From Clostridia bacterium (GTDB lineage Bacteria; Bacillota; Clostridia; RGIG6154): a stretch of DNA of 47,180 nucleotides. Below are positions 31,283-40,176 of this stretch, piece by piece (the first letter of the stretch is position 1; each line of letters begins with the position of its first letter). The notes under the pieces were generated by a model, which saw nothing but the letters and a program-made list of their open reading frames with translations, was not told the DNA's origin and made no database searches. The DNA lies in NCBI GenBank assembly GCA_017626145.1, contig JAGAJK010000078.1, forward strand, positions 1 to 47,180, read 5' to 3'. The position numbers were made by a program, and so were the translations under genes.

Positions 31283-33169
31283 ATGAAAAGAATTATTGCA
31301 CTGTTACTTACATTGGTTTTAGCGTTTTCAGCATTGGGTATTCTGCCCGTTATGGCTGAAGATACACCGACAAAGGTTGAAATTACCTTTAAGGTTGGAG
31401 ATTCAACTCTTTCAATCAACGGTAAAGACGTAGCTGTTGAAACACCTTACGTTGTAGGTGAAGGTACAACTCTTGTTCCTTTAAGAGTTATCACAGAAGC
31501 CTTCGGTGCAACTGTTGGCTGGGAGGAAGCAACACAGAAAATTACACTTGAATACCCTGACGTAAATATTGTTCTTCAGATTGGTAACAAGACAGTTACA
31601 GTTAACGACCACACAGAAACATTGTTAGCCGCTCCCGAGCTTCCAAAGGATACAACAATGGTTCCTCTGCGTTTTATCTCTGAAACCTTCGGTGCAACAG
31701 TTACATATGACGAAGAGACAGAATTAATTACCGTAACCAAGGAAATTTCATCCGAAAATGAATCAGGTCTTAAGGGTATTACAACAAAAGAAAGAATCGG
31801 AGACAGCTATTATAACTGGTCAATTGATACTCCCTCCGAGCTTTTTATGGAGGACAGAACCTTTGACGGAATTCAGACCGAATTTACAGACGATTCAGGA
31901 AACGTTCTTTTAATCACAGTTGGTCCTAAAAACGAAGATGCAGATTTTAGTTCCCTATACAATGATTTGAAAAAAACAGAAAGAAACGAAACCCTTATAG
32001 TTGCAGAAAAGCACACCGACAGTCACGATAATCAGTATATGCAGTTACGTAAAAAGGACGCAGAGAAAATGCGCGAAATCTACGTATACTTTACTGACGA
32101 TATCATATATACCGTAAATGTAACAGGCGATGTTAAAAATGACCTTTCGTATCTCTTCGATATCGCTTCATCCTTCAGAGTTGAATTTATACCTGCAACA
32201 ACACACAATCTTTCAAATGTTGTTTCAAATATGCGTAAGTATGAAAACGAAAAGTATAAATTTTCTCTGGACGTTCCTGCAGACTGGATGGCTGTTCCTG
32301 ATTTAGCAGAAAATCTTACTGCTTTTGTTACATTGAAGGACAGCAACAAAAATATGATAAGTCTTGGCATTTATTCGGCGTCAGATGACGTTTCTGCAAG
32401 AGCACTTGCAAATAACGACTATAAGCACAACTCGAAATATCTTAGTGCGAATGCAAAAATCACACCTGTTAAGTCAGCGCTTATCACAAATCAGATTATG
32501 GGATACGAATACACAAAAACCGTATCGGGCACAGAAAACGAAGACAGCTATCTGCACGACATTTTCTTTGATAAGGGGGATTACGTATATAACCTTACAA
32601 TAAAAATGTCTTCAAAGAATTCACAGATTATAAATAAGGTTATAACATCTCTTAAGGTTGAACCTCTTGACAAGGATGAAATAGGTATTATCTTAAGAAA
32701 TGACGATGAAACAGAAGATGAAACACGTGAAGTAACCCACGGTTTCTGGACCGCTCAGATGCCGGGAACCTGGAAGGAGGAGAACCTCGAAAACAGTAAT
32801 CTCGTTGCTTACGGCAATAACGCTGCTGAGTCACTTCTTACCTTCTCAATAACCAAAACAACATTTATGGAATTAGGTCTTTTAAGAGCCGCAATGGAAG
32901 AACAACTGAGCGATATGCAGCAAAAATTCCCCGGTTCTGAAGTTATCAAAAAGGTTTATCAGAAGAAACTCGATAATCACGTATACTATTCATTTGTTAT
33001 AAAAGTTCCTATGGGTGATTTAGGTTATCAGTACTACAATTACTATGCAACTGTTAAAGGTGATACAGTTATTTCCGTAGGTCATTCTGCCGGTGAAAAA
33101 TCAAACGGCGAAGCTTTGACAGCCGAAGTTGAAGAAATTATCAGTTCAATAACAATTAACGAAAAATAA
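31283..33169 (+). CDS. Secreted protein with copper-amine-oxidase-N-like domain and PsbP/DcrB-like repeats
   Basis: The 628-residue protein has a signal peptide (MKRIIALLLTLVLAFSALG...). The two-part copper-amine-oxidase-N domain has VPLRVITEAFGATVGWEE and VPLRFISETFGATVTYDEE. About three 140-residue segments follow, each starting like YENEKYKFSLDVPADWMA. These resemble PsbP/DcrB-like folds (tentative). The domain name does not imply amine oxidase activity; catalytic domains are absent. In-frame ATGs at 31259 and 31277 lie in or too near the AAAGGAG site, so 31283 is chosen. The gene starts within the stop region of the protease gene and precedes a close paralogue. Confidence 0.85.
   Translation: MKRIIALLLTLVLAFSALGILPVMAEDTPTKVEITFKVGDSTLSINGKDVAVETPYVVGEGTTLVPLRVITEAFGATVGWEEATQKITLEYPDVNIVLQIGNKTVTVNDHTETLLAAPELPKDTTMVPLRFISETFGATVTYDEETELITVTKEISSENESGLKGITTKERIGDSYYNWSIDTPSELFMEDRTFDGIQTEFTDDSGNVLLITVGPKNEDADFSSLYNDLKKTERNETLIVAEKHTDSHDNQYMQLRKKDAEKMREIYVYFTDDIIYTVNVTGDVKNDLSYLFDIASSFRVEFIPATTHNLSNVVSNMRKYENEKYKFSLDVPADWMAVPDLAENLTAFVTLKDSNKNMISLGIYSASDDVSARALANNDYKHNSKYLSANAKITPVKSALITNQIMGYEYTKTVSGTENEDSYLHDIFFDKGDYVYNLTIKMSSKNSQIINKVITSLKVEPLDKDEIGIILRNDDETEDETREVTHGFWTAQMPGTWKEENLENSNLVAYGNNAAESLLTFSITKTTFMELGLLRAAMEEQLSDMQQKFPGSEVIKKVYQKKLDNHVYYSFVIKVPMGDLGYQYYNYYATVKGDTVISVGHSAGEKSNGEALTAEVEEIISSITINEK
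31379..31746 (+). repeat. Near-identical 368-bp tract, copy 1
   Basis: This stretch encodes the copper-amine-oxidase-N-like domain. It aligns without gaps to 33276-33643, with about 11 differences counted by eye (about 97%). Flanking coding sequence is much more diverged. Confidence 0.92.
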
Positions 33170-33182
33170 GGAGTAGCTTTAT

Positions 33183-35063
33183 ATGAAAAAAATATTTTGT
33201 TTATTACTTGCATTAACTCTGACACTCTCTGTGTTTACCTGCGCTTTTGCAGAAGAGGCAGTTTCAGGAAAAGTAGAAATTACCTTTAAGGTTGGAGATT
33301 CAACTCTTTCAATCAACGGTAAAGACATAGCTGTTGAAACACCTTACGTTGTAGGTGAAGGTACAACTCTTGTTCCTTTAAGAGTTATTACAGAAGCCTT
33401 CGGTGCAACTGTTGGCTGGGAGGAAGCAACACAGAAAATTACACTTGAATACCCTGACGTAAATATTGTTCTTCAGATTGGTAACAAGACAGTTACAGTT
33501 AATGACCATACAGAAACATTGTTAGCCGCTCCCGAGCTTCCAAAGGATACAACAATGGTTCCTCTACGTTTTATCTCTGAAACCTTCGGCGCAACAGTTA
33601 CATATGATGAAGCAACTGAATTAATTACTGTAACCAAGGAAATAACCGATGAATCAGAAACCCCTTTAAAAGGCATTACCTCAAAGGAAAGAATCGGAGA
33701 CAGCTATTACAAGTGGTCAATGAACACACCTTTGGAGCTTTTTATGGACGACAGAAACTTCAACGGTTCACTTACATACTTCTCAGGTGATGACGATGTA
33801 AGAATGTATGTAAATATTATACCCACAACAGAAGAGGACGATTTCGAAACCGATTTCGACTATTACAAAAACGGTACATACGGCACTTTAACCATTGCCG
33901 ACAAGAAAACCGATGCAAACGGAAATAACTATATGCATCTCAGAAGCAAAACTCCAACAACATTTACCGAAACATACCGCTACTACACAGATGAATACAT
34001 TTATGCTGTTATTCTCAGCGTGGCAATTGATTCAGAATCAGCTAACGATATGTACGCAATAGCAGAATCCTTTGCTTTGAATTTTGACGAAGAAACGACC
34101 CACGACCTTTCAAATGTTAAAGACGGTTACCGTACATACGAAAATGAAGACTATAAATTCTCATTTGACCTTCCTGCAAGCTGGGAAGAAGACAGTTACG
34201 GCTACGGCGGTTCAGGTACGGACTTCTCGTTCATCGACTCACAGAATACAGAGGATGATGACTACATCTCCATCACCTTCTTCTCAAGCTCAGATACTGT
34301 ATCTGCTAAAAAGCTCGCAGACAAGGACCACGATGTAAAAGCAGATTACACATCAGATATATTAAAGTTAAGCGATGTTAAAGAAATCAAAATAAACGAT
34401 TCTCTTAATGGCTATTACTATATATTTGAAATTGAAGGCTCAGAAAAGCTTGACAATCATTTCACAGACGTATTCTTCGAGGTTGGAGACTACACATACA
34501 ATATGTGCTTCAGCTTTAAGGAAGAAAACAAGGAATTTGTTGAAAAGGTTTTAAGTTCGTTAAAGGTTGACGCTCTCGACAGCGAAACAGTAGGTACTAT
34601 TTTAAGAAATGACCCTACAAGCGAAACACTTAAAATCAACAACAAGACCTTTACAATGTCTATGCCGACAGTATGGGAAGAATTAAATGCAAGTGACGGA
34701 TTCTATGTTTATATGAATGGCATAAACTATTCAACCTTATCAGTAATCGTTGTTCCTGCAAATGGTGCAAGCTACGAGGATGTCAAAGCTTATGTGGATT
34801 CTGCAATAGATGACGTAAAGACCGCTGACCTTTCAACAAAGATTACAAAAGAGCCTTATGACATCAAAATTGACGGCGAGACATACCGTTCATTCAAGGC
34901 TACAACAATAAACGAAGAATTCGGCACAAGTTATTCAGAATGCTTTGCAATACTTAAGAATAATAAGCTTATATTCTTCGCAACAGATTGCTTCGATATA
35001 GCCAATAATGAAAATACAAGAAACGAATTACTTGAAATTATAAAAAGCTTCGAGATTAAATGA
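33183..35063 (+). CDS. Paralogue of the preceding secreted protein
   Basis: The 626-residue protein has the same architecture as its neighbour: signal peptide (MKKIFCLLLALTLTLSVFTC), two-part copper-amine-oxidase-N-like domain, then three PsbP/DcrB-like segments (for example YENEDYKFSFDLPASWEE). Its N-terminal domain is almost identical at DNA level to the neighbour's, while the C-terminal two thirds agree only in scattered blocks (KGIT.KERIGDSYY.WS, VGTILRND). It is 13 bases downstream behind GGAG and ends at a strong bidirectional terminator. The pair may be a surface sensor or binding couple; function unknown. Confidence 0.85.
   Translation: MKKIFCLLLALTLTLSVFTCAFAEEAVSGKVEITFKVGDSTLSINGKDIAVETPYVVGEGTTLVPLRVITEAFGATVGWEEATQKITLEYPDVNIVLQIGNKTVTVNDHTETLLAAPELPKDTTMVPLRFISETFGATVTYDEATELITVTKEITDESETPLKGITSKERIGDSYYKWSMNTPLELFMDDRNFNGSLTYFSGDDDVRMYVNIIPTTEEDDFETDFDYYKNGTYGTLTIADKKTDANGNNYMHLRSKTPTTFTETYRYYTDEYIYAVILSVAIDSESANDMYAIAESFALNFDEETTHDLSNVKDGYRTYENEDYKFSFDLPASWEEDSYGYGGSGTDFSFIDSQNTEDDDYISITFFSSSDTVSAKKLADKDHDVKADYTSDILKLSDVKEIKINDSLNGYYYIFEIEGSEKLDNHFTDVFFEVGDYTYNMCFSFKEENKEFVEKVLSSLKVDALDSETVGTILRNDPTSETLKINNKTFTMSMPTVWEELNASDGFYVYMNGINYSTLSVIVVPANGASYEDVKAYVDSAIDDVKTADLSTKITKEPYDIKIDGETYRSFKATTINEEFGTSYSECFAILKNNKLIFFATDCFDIANNENTRNELLEIIKSFEIK
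33276..33643 (+). repeat. Near-identical 368-bp tract, copy 2
   Basis: Second copy of the tract at 31379-31746, same length and orientation, 1,897 bases apart. Most differences are silent. Confidence 0.92.
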
Positions 35064-35087
35064 TAAGCAGTCTCGACAAACATAAAC

Positions 35088-35127
35088 AATACCCCCTGAC
35101 GGATGAAATCATCCGTCAGGGGGTATT
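35088..35127. terminator. Bidirectional terminator with 19-bp arms
   Basis: AATACCCCCTGACGGATGA and its exact complement are separated by only two bases. It lies between the convergent paralogue gene and the znuB-like gene. Confidence 0.85.
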
Positions 35128-35134
35128 CATCTTG

Positions 35135-35950
35135 TTATTTTTTTATTACGGAAATAAGATTTGTTATAATGAATATTATCAGATTTACAATCACCACCGT
35201 TGCACCGACAGGAGTTGACATAACAAATGAAACAAGTATTCCGATAACAAAGCATACAACAGAGATTATTGCCGAAAGGATTACGGTAGCTTTAAAATTC
35301 TTAGTCACACGCATTGCCGAAAGCGGAGGAAAAATAAGTAATCCCGAAATGAGTAATGTTCCCATCATTCTCATACCCAAAACTACGACAATTGCGGTAA
35401 GTAAGGATGTAAGCATTCTGTATATATCAACCCTCACACCTGTAGCCCTTGCAAAGCTCTCGTCAAACGTAACTGCGAAAATACCTCTGTAAAATATTAT
35501 GTAAAGAAACACTACCGCTACACTTAATATTATACTCAGTGCCGTATCCGTGTCACTCAGTGAAAGAATACTTCCGAACATATAATTCATAAGATCGGTG
35601 TTCATCCCGCCTGACAGAGTGGAAACAGTTACACCCACAGCAAGTGAAGAGCAGGTTATCAGAGCTATTGCAGAATCACCCTTTATTCTGCTATTCTCCT
35701 TTACACCAAGCAGAAAGAATGCCGCAAGTATAACTACGGGAACCGATGCCGCAAGAGGAGCAAGATTAAGAGCTGCTGCAATTGCCATTGCTCCGAAGGC
35801 TACGTGTGACAAGCCGTCACCAATCATTGAATATCTTTTAAGAACTAAATTAACGCCTAAAAGTGCACCGCATAAAGAAACAAGAATTCCCACAATCAAT
35901 GCACGCAGCATAAACGGATAGGAAAAAACACTAAATAAATAATCAATCAT
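35135..35950 (-). CDS. znuB: Zinc/manganese ABC transporter permease
   Basis: The 271-residue membrane protein has about eight hydrophobic helices and belongs to the ABC-3 permease family (ZnuB/MntB/AdcB). Family features include ALIVGILVSLCGALLGVNLVLKRYSMIGDGLSHVAFG near the N-terminus, whose GDGLSH segment is the family signature, and GTLLISGLLIFPPLSAM later. The length is normal. It overlaps the ATPase gene by four bases and is last of the three-gene operon. The metal is inferred to be zinc from the His-rich loop of the binding protein; manganese cannot be excluded. Confidence 0.92.
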   Translation of the reverse strand: MIDYLFSVFSYPFMLRALIVGILVSLCGALLGVNLVLKRYSMIGDGLSHVAFGAMAIAAALNLAPLAASVPVVILAAFFLLGVKENSRIKGDSAIALITCSSLAVGVTVSTLSGGMNTDLMNYMFGSILSLSDTDTALSIILSVAVVFLYIIFYRGIFAVTFDESFARATGVRVDIYRMLTSLLTAIVVVLGMRMMGTLLISGLLIFPPLSAMRVTKNFKATVILSAIISVVCFVIGILVSFVMSTPVGATVVIVNLIIFIITNLISVIKK

Positions 35951-36657
35951 ATCCTCTTACCTCCAATAAAGCGTTTTCCCACATCGGAAGAAAGGTATGC
36001 ATCGAGATTACCGAAAAAGTTTTCCTCCTCACCAAGATGAAGAACCTTTTGTGCAAATTTTACAGTGCCTCTTACATCGTGAGATACCATTAAAACCGTT
36101 ATTCCTGCTTCACGGTTTATTTTATCAATTATTCTGTAAAATTCCTCTGTAACAACAGGGTCAAGATTTGAAGCCGGCTCATCTAAAATAAGCATACTTT
36201 TTGCAGCGCAAAGTGCCCGGGCAAGCAACACTCTCTGCTTTTGTCCGCCTGAAAGTGATGCAAAGGATTTAGCTTGTATATCATAAATATCAAGAAGCTT
36301 CATTTTTTCTTCAGCCGTTTTTTTATCCTCACGCGAATAAAAAAATCTGCCCTTAGAATTGCTTACGCATCCTGAAATAACGATTTCCTTCACACTTGCA
36401 GGAAAATCACTTTTAATTTCCGTTTGCTGCGGAAAATACCCGATATCATTTTTCTTTAGTCCGTTTTCAAATTCAATGTTCCCCTTTAGCGGTTTTATAA
36501 GCGATAGAATTCCCTTTACAAGAGTTGATTTACCCGAACCGTTTTCTCCTACTATAAAAACATAATCGCCTTGGTATATTGTAAAATCCAGATTTTCAAC
36601 AACCGCCCTTGAATCGTAGCCAAAAGAGGCATCGATACAACTTATAAGCTTCTTCAA
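35947..36657 (-). CDS. znuC: Zinc/manganese ABC transporter ATP-binding protein
   Basis: The 236-residue ATPase has Walker A GENGSGKST (about 36-44), a Q-loop at YFPQQTE, signature LSGGQKQRVLLARAL, Walker B MLILDEPASNLD and switch His in MVSHD. It resembles ZnuC/AdcC. It lacks the long C-terminal extension of some ZnuC proteins. Its start overlaps the stop of the binding-protein gene and its stop overlaps the permease start, so the operon is tightly packed. The role is energising divalent metal uptake through the ZnuB-like permease. Confidence 0.93.
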   Translation of the reverse strand: MKKLISCIDASFGYDSRAVVENLDFTIYQGDYVFIVGENGSGKSTLVKGILSLIKPLKGNIEFENGLKKNDIGYFPQQTEIKSDFPASVKEIVISGCVSNSKGRFFYSREDKKTAEEKMKLLDIYDIQAKSFASLSGGQKQRVLLARALCAAKSMLILDEPASNLDPVVTEEFYRIIDKINREAGITVLMVSHDVRGTVKFAQKVLHLGEEENFFGNLDAYLSSDVGKRFIGGKRI

Positions 36658-37547
36658 TTAAGTGCCTCCTTAAGATTATCAAGATTCTTATACATAAGTG
36701 AAACATACGTTTCACCGTCCTTAAATTCCTTTGTGCTTACATTATGACAGGAATGAAGCATAGCAGTTTTCGCTCCTGTATCTTCTGCAATGGCTTTCGC
36801 CATTTTATCTGACGACATCTCTATATAAAACACAACGGGAATATTTTCTTTTCTCACCTTATCGCACAGCTCTGCAACGGTTTTAGCATCAGGCTCCGAT
36901 TCATCAGCACAGCCGCCGAATGCAGAATAGCAGTCTAAATTATATCTTTCGGCAAAATAAAGGAAGGGAAATCTGTCACCGAATACAACCGTTTTTCTTG
37001 CCGAATTTTTAATCATTTCCTCAAAATCCGCATCAAGAATATTAAGCTTATTTATATATTCTGATGCATTTTCCTTATAGTAATTGCCATTTTGCGGGTC
37101 AATTGTACAAAGCTCATCACAAATTGCCTGCACTATCAGGCAGGCATTTAAGGGCGACGTCCATATATGCTCATCCACGCCATGACCGTGTCCTTCGTGA
37201 GCGGTATGGGTTTCTGTCTTATCCAGCATTTTTACTGCATTGACCGTTCCTGCATTATCGATAATACTTTGTGCCCACTTATCGTTTTCCCCACCTGTGT
37301 ATATAAACAAATCACATTCCGAAACATTTAATATATCGGCAGGCGCAGGTTCATAGGAATGGGCATCCGCCGAGGGCTTTATAAGCATAACAACCTCTGC
37401 TTTATCCCCTGCAACGGCTCTTGCAAAATCATAATATGCAAAGATTGTTGTTACTATATTTATTTTTCCATTATCTGTTGCCGGCACCTGTCCGCATCCG
37501 CATAAAAGCAAAGCAAGCGCAAGAACACATACGAGTAGTCTTTTCAT
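36654..37547 (-). CDS. znuA: Zinc-binding lipoprotein (ZnuA/AdcA-like)
   Basis: The 297-residue protein starts with a lipoprotein signal (MKRLLVCVLALALLLCGCGQ) whose lipobox Cys is near residue 18. It shows the cluster A-I pattern: VTTIFAYYDFARAVAGDK, SADAHSYEPAPADI (His ligand), and a His-rich loop HTAHEGHGHGVDEHIWTSP, typical of zinc-specific members. HSCHNVSTKEF comes near the end. Glu/Asp ligand regions (FGGCADESEPDA) are present. The ATG at 37547 lies behind GGAGG and after the promoter; an in-frame ATG at 37577 falls in the promoter region. It captures metal outside the membrane and delivers it to the permease. Confidence 0.92.
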   Translation of the reverse strand: MKRLLVCVLALALLLCGCGQVPATDNGKINIVTTIFAYYDFARAVAGDKAEVVMLIKPSADAHSYEPAPADILNVSECDLFIYTGGENDKWAQSIIDNAGTVNAVKMLDKTETHTAHEGHGHGVDEHIWTSPLNACLIVQAICDELCTIDPQNGNYYKENASEYINKLNILDADFEEMIKNSARKTVVFGDRFPFLYFAERYNLDCYSAFGGCADESEPDAKTVAELCDKVRKENIPVVFYIEMSSDKMAKAIAEDTGAKTAMLHSCHNVSTKEFKDGETYVSLMYKNLDNLKEALN

Positions 37548-37561
37548 TATTACCTCCAAAT

Positions 37562-37606
37562 TGAGACTGTGTCTCATATTATATTATATTCTTCTCATTT
37601 TGTCAA
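37562..37606 (-). promoter_or_regulatory. Promoter and Fur/Zur-type palindrome for the znu operon
   Basis: Minus strand: TTGACA (37606-37601), a 17-base spacer, TATAAT (37583-37578). TGAGACTGTGTCTCA, a 6-3-6 perfect inverted repeat, lies at 37562-37576 directly downstream of the -10 box over the transcription start. Its position suits a metal-responsive repressor; which family binds it is not established. Confidence 0.78.
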
Positions 37607-37633
37607 TATAACATTTCCTATTTATAAGTATAC

Positions 37634-37670
37634 AAAAATGCAGGAGCGGATGAATCAATCCACTCCTGCA
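37634..37670 (-). terminator. Terminator of the AraC-family gene
   Basis: TGCAGGAG / CTCCTGCA outer stem and a GGAT/ATCC inner stem, followed on the minus strand by ATTTTTG. Confidence 0.75.
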
Positions 37671-37704
37671 AATATAAATTATTAAAATGCTCTCAATGTA
37701 ATAT

Positions 37705-38574
37705 TTAATTATCTCTTACCGATTGCATATACTCAGATGGTGTCATACCTGAAATCGCTTTAAAGCGTCTTGAAAAATACTGTAGTGAAGAAAAGGAAAG
37801 ATAGTCACTTATCTGAGAGAAATTCATCTCCTTTTCACGCATCAAATGCTTTGCACAATCAATTTTACAACGTGAAAAGTAATCCATAGCACCTATACCT
37901 ACGTTGTCACGGAACAGCTTTTTCATATTGGTTCCGCTTATCCCAAACCTTTCGCACAAATCCTTAAATGTTATATCACGGCAAACATTATTCTCAAGAT
38001 AGGTACATATCTCGGAGAGAACAGGGTCTGAAATATGCGTAAGCGGAGATGCTTTCGCAGGTGAAAATGCACTTTCCCTGATACAGCTCAGTAAAAACAA
38101 CTCAAGATATATCTTTACTAAGTTCTGAGCGCCTGCCGCAGCATCCGGATTCTTAACAAGTCTTGTGCTGTACGGTTCCCCCAGCGGTGTGGAAAATGCC
38201 TCCTGCGCTGCACAAATCAGCTTTGAAATAAAATCTTTTTTTTCATCGTCACATTTTACTGTTCTGCCCGCCGTTTTCATCAGCTTTTCATTTGAACATA
38301 CAAATGAAAATATAACTGCGTTGGCAGACTTGCCCTCAGCAGGTTTAACCGAATGAAATTCCATAGGATTTATAAGACGAAAATGCCCGGGAGGGATAAT
38401 TTCCTCCTTTGACCTTACGGTAACCGAAAGGTAGTCTCTGTCCGAATATACAACCTCCCAGAAGTCGTGCATCTCGCCCGAAAAGACAAAATCACGTGCA
38501 TATTCAAAATACTGAACCGCCACTATTTTTTCAACATTAATTTCAGTTTCCAGTTCAATTGGAGTATATACCAT
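37705..38574 (-). CDS. AraC-family transcriptional regulator
   Basis: The 289-residue protein has an N-terminal cupin-like sensing part (about 20-130, with HDFWEVVYSDRDYLSV and PGHFRLINPMEFHSV). A C-terminal double helix-turn-helix follows (DITFKDLCERFGISGTNMKKLFRD and FSQISDYLSFSSLQYFSRRFKAISGMTPSEY, each cited here only as landmarks). This is the usual layout of sugar- or stress-responsive AraC proteins. A longer frame reaches 38619, but that start lies at the -35 box; 38574 follows GGTGA at five bases. It is divergent from the phosphohexomutase gene, which could be a target. Confidence 0.88.
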   Translation of the reverse strand: MVYTPIELETEINVEKIVAVQYFEYARDFVFSGEMHDFWEVVYSDRDYLSVTVRSKEEIIPPGHFRLINPMEFHSVKPAEGKSANAVIFSFVCSNEKLMKTAGRTVKCDDEKKDFISKLICAAQEAFSTPLGEPYSTRLVKNPDAAAGAQNLVKIYLELFLLSCIRESAFSPAKASPLTHISDPVLSEICTYLENNVCRDITFKDLCERFGISGTNMKKLFRDNVGIGAMDYFSRCKIDCAKHLMREKEMNFSQISDYLSFSSLQYFSRRFKAISGMTPSEYMQSVRDN

Positions 38575-38590
38575 ATTTATCACCAAACCA

Positions 38591-38619
38591 ATTATACAAC
38601 ATAATTTAAAATAAATCAA
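38591..38619 (-). promoter_or_regulatory. Sigma-A promoter for the AraC-family gene
   Basis: Minus strand: TTGATT (38619-38614), a 17-base spacer, TATAAT (38596-38591). It fixes the gene start at 38574. Confidence 0.75.
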
Positions 38620-38651
38620 CCAAAAGTATAAATTTAATGTCCGATTTTTAT

Positions 38652-38679
38652 TTGACAGATAGAAATTTTATGTTATACT
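38652..38679 (+). promoter_or_regulatory. Sigma-A promoter for the phosphohexomutase gene
   Basis: TTGACA (38652-38657), a 16-base spacer and TATACT (38674-38679), divergent from the AraC promoter about 30 bases away. Confidence 0.78.
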
Positions 38680-38714
38680 TATAGTAGGAAAAATTTTAAA
38701 GGACGTGAAATGTT

Positions 38715-40130
38715 ATGATAAAATTCGGAACAGGTGGCTGGAGAGCAGAAATCGGCAAAGATTTTAATATGGAAAACATATGCAAGGTAGCACAAGGTCT
38801 TTGTGTGTATATTAAAAAGAAAAAACAGGAAAAGCTTCCTGTTATAATCGGCTATGACAGACGTTTCCTCTCTGACTGTGCGGCAAAATGGCTTGCTGAG
38901 GTACTCAGCGCCAACGACATTAAGGTTATTTTCCTTAACAGAAGTGCACCTACTCCTCTTATTATGCACTATGTAAAGAAAAACAATCTTTATTACGGTC
39001 TTGAGGTTACAGCATCTCACAATCCTTCAAACTACAACGGTATCAAAATAATCGTAAAAGAGGGCAGAGATGCACCGTTGGAAACAACAGGCGCTCTGGA
39101 AGAAATCATTGCTAAAATAAGTGAAAAGGACATTGTTTCACAGCCTTTCGAAACAGGCGTTGCAAACAAAAGCATCGAATATCTTAAAAATCCATTCAAC
39201 GATTTCCTTGACGATATTTTAGGGCTTCTTGACGTTCAGGCAATTCGTGACCGCGGTCTCAGAATTCTTTTTGACCCTATGCACGGCTCTTCATCTTATC
39301 CGTTAATGGTAATTCTTCACACAGCACGCTGTACCGTTGATATTATAAACGGCAACCGTGATGCTTACTTTGGCGGCACTATGCCTGCACCTACAGAATC
39401 AACCTTAAAAGGTCTTGCTATGGAGGTAGTTCACGGTGGCTACGATTTAGGTATAGGTGTTGACGGTGACGGCGACAGACTTGGTATTATCGACTCAAAC
39501 GGACAGTATATCAACGCAAACGACATTTTAGTGCTTCTTTACCACTATCTCCACGAATACAAAGGCTGGAAGGGACCTGTGGTAAGAAATCTTGCAACAA
39601 CACACCTTCTTGACAAGGTTGCGGCCGATTTCGGTGAAGAGTGCTACGAGGTTCCTGTAGGTTTTAAATACATTTCTTCTAAAATTGATGAAGTTGACGC
39701 AGTTTTAGGCGGTGAATCAAGCGGCGGTCTTACTGTACGCGGTCATATTCACGGCAAGGACTCTGTTTATGCGGCATCACTTTTCGTTGAAATGATAAGC
39801 AAAACAGGTAAAACACCAACAGAATTACTTAAGAAAATTCACAAAAAATACGGTTCATTCACAATGGTAGAGGAAAACTTAAAATTTCAGCCGGAACAGA
39901 AGGATGAAATTTTAAATATTGTTATGACAGAAAAGAAGCTTCCTGAATTTCCTGCTAAGGTTATGGCAGTTAATTACGAGGACGGCTGTAAGGTTTACTT
40001 TGAGGATTCTTCATTTGTTATCTGCCGTTTCAGCGGTACAGAACCACTTCTTCGAATCTTTGCAGAAAGCTCCACAAAAGACAAGGCAGCAGAATTCGTT
40101 TCTGCCTGGAAGAACTTCCTTAACCTTTAA
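38715..40130 (+). CDS. Phosphoglucomutase/phosphomannomutase family protein
   Basis: The 471-residue alpha-D-phosphohexomutase interconverts hexose 1- and 6-phosphates through a phosphoserine. Motifs are FGTGGWRAEIGKDF at the N-terminus, the active-site TASHNPSNYNG (Ser near 100), the metal loop GVDGDGDRLGII, the sugar-specificity loop GGESSGGLT and the phosphate-binding RFSGTEPLLRI. All four domains are present. Glucose- versus mannose-specificity is not settled. Its product could feed the nucleotide-sugar genes to the right, although those lie on the other strand. It is monocistronic between its promoter and a strong terminator. Confidence 0.93.
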   Translation: MIKFGTGGWRAEIGKDFNMENICKVAQGLCVYIKKKKQEKLPVIIGYDRRFLSDCAAKWLAEVLSANDIKVIFLNRSAPTPLIMHYVKKNNLYYGLEVTASHNPSNYNGIKIIVKEGRDAPLETTGALEEIIAKISEKDIVSQPFETGVANKSIEYLKNPFNDFLDDILGLLDVQAIRDRGLRILFDPMHGSSSYPLMVILHTARCTVDIINGNRDAYFGGTMPAPTESTLKGLAMEVVHGGYDLGIGVDGDGDRLGIIDSNGQYINANDILVLLYHYLHEYKGWKGPVVRNLATTHLLDKVAADFGEECYEVPVGFKYISSKIDEVDAVLGGESSGGLTVRGHIHGKDSVYAASLFVEMISKTGKTPTELLKKIHKKYGSFTMVEENLKFQPEQKDEILNIVMTEKKLPEFPAKVMAVNYEDGCKVYFEDSSFVICRFSGTEPLLRIFAESSTKDKAAEFVSAWKNFLNL

Positions 40131-40140
40131 TTATATCACA

Positions 40141-40176
40141 TAAAAACGGGCGGATGAAATCATCCGCCCGTTTTTA
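40141..40176. terminator. Bidirectional terminator, phosphohexomutase / polysaccharide operon
   Basis: The stem AAAACGGGCGGATGA / TCATCCGCCCGTTTT has a 2-base loop and flanking A and T runs. It serves the gene ending at 40130 and the convergent operon ending at 40174. Confidence 0.9.

Noticed and set aside
31283-35063. Copper amine oxidases
   Set aside because: Only the small N-terminal-type domain is present; the catalytic domain with the topaquinone Tyr is absent.
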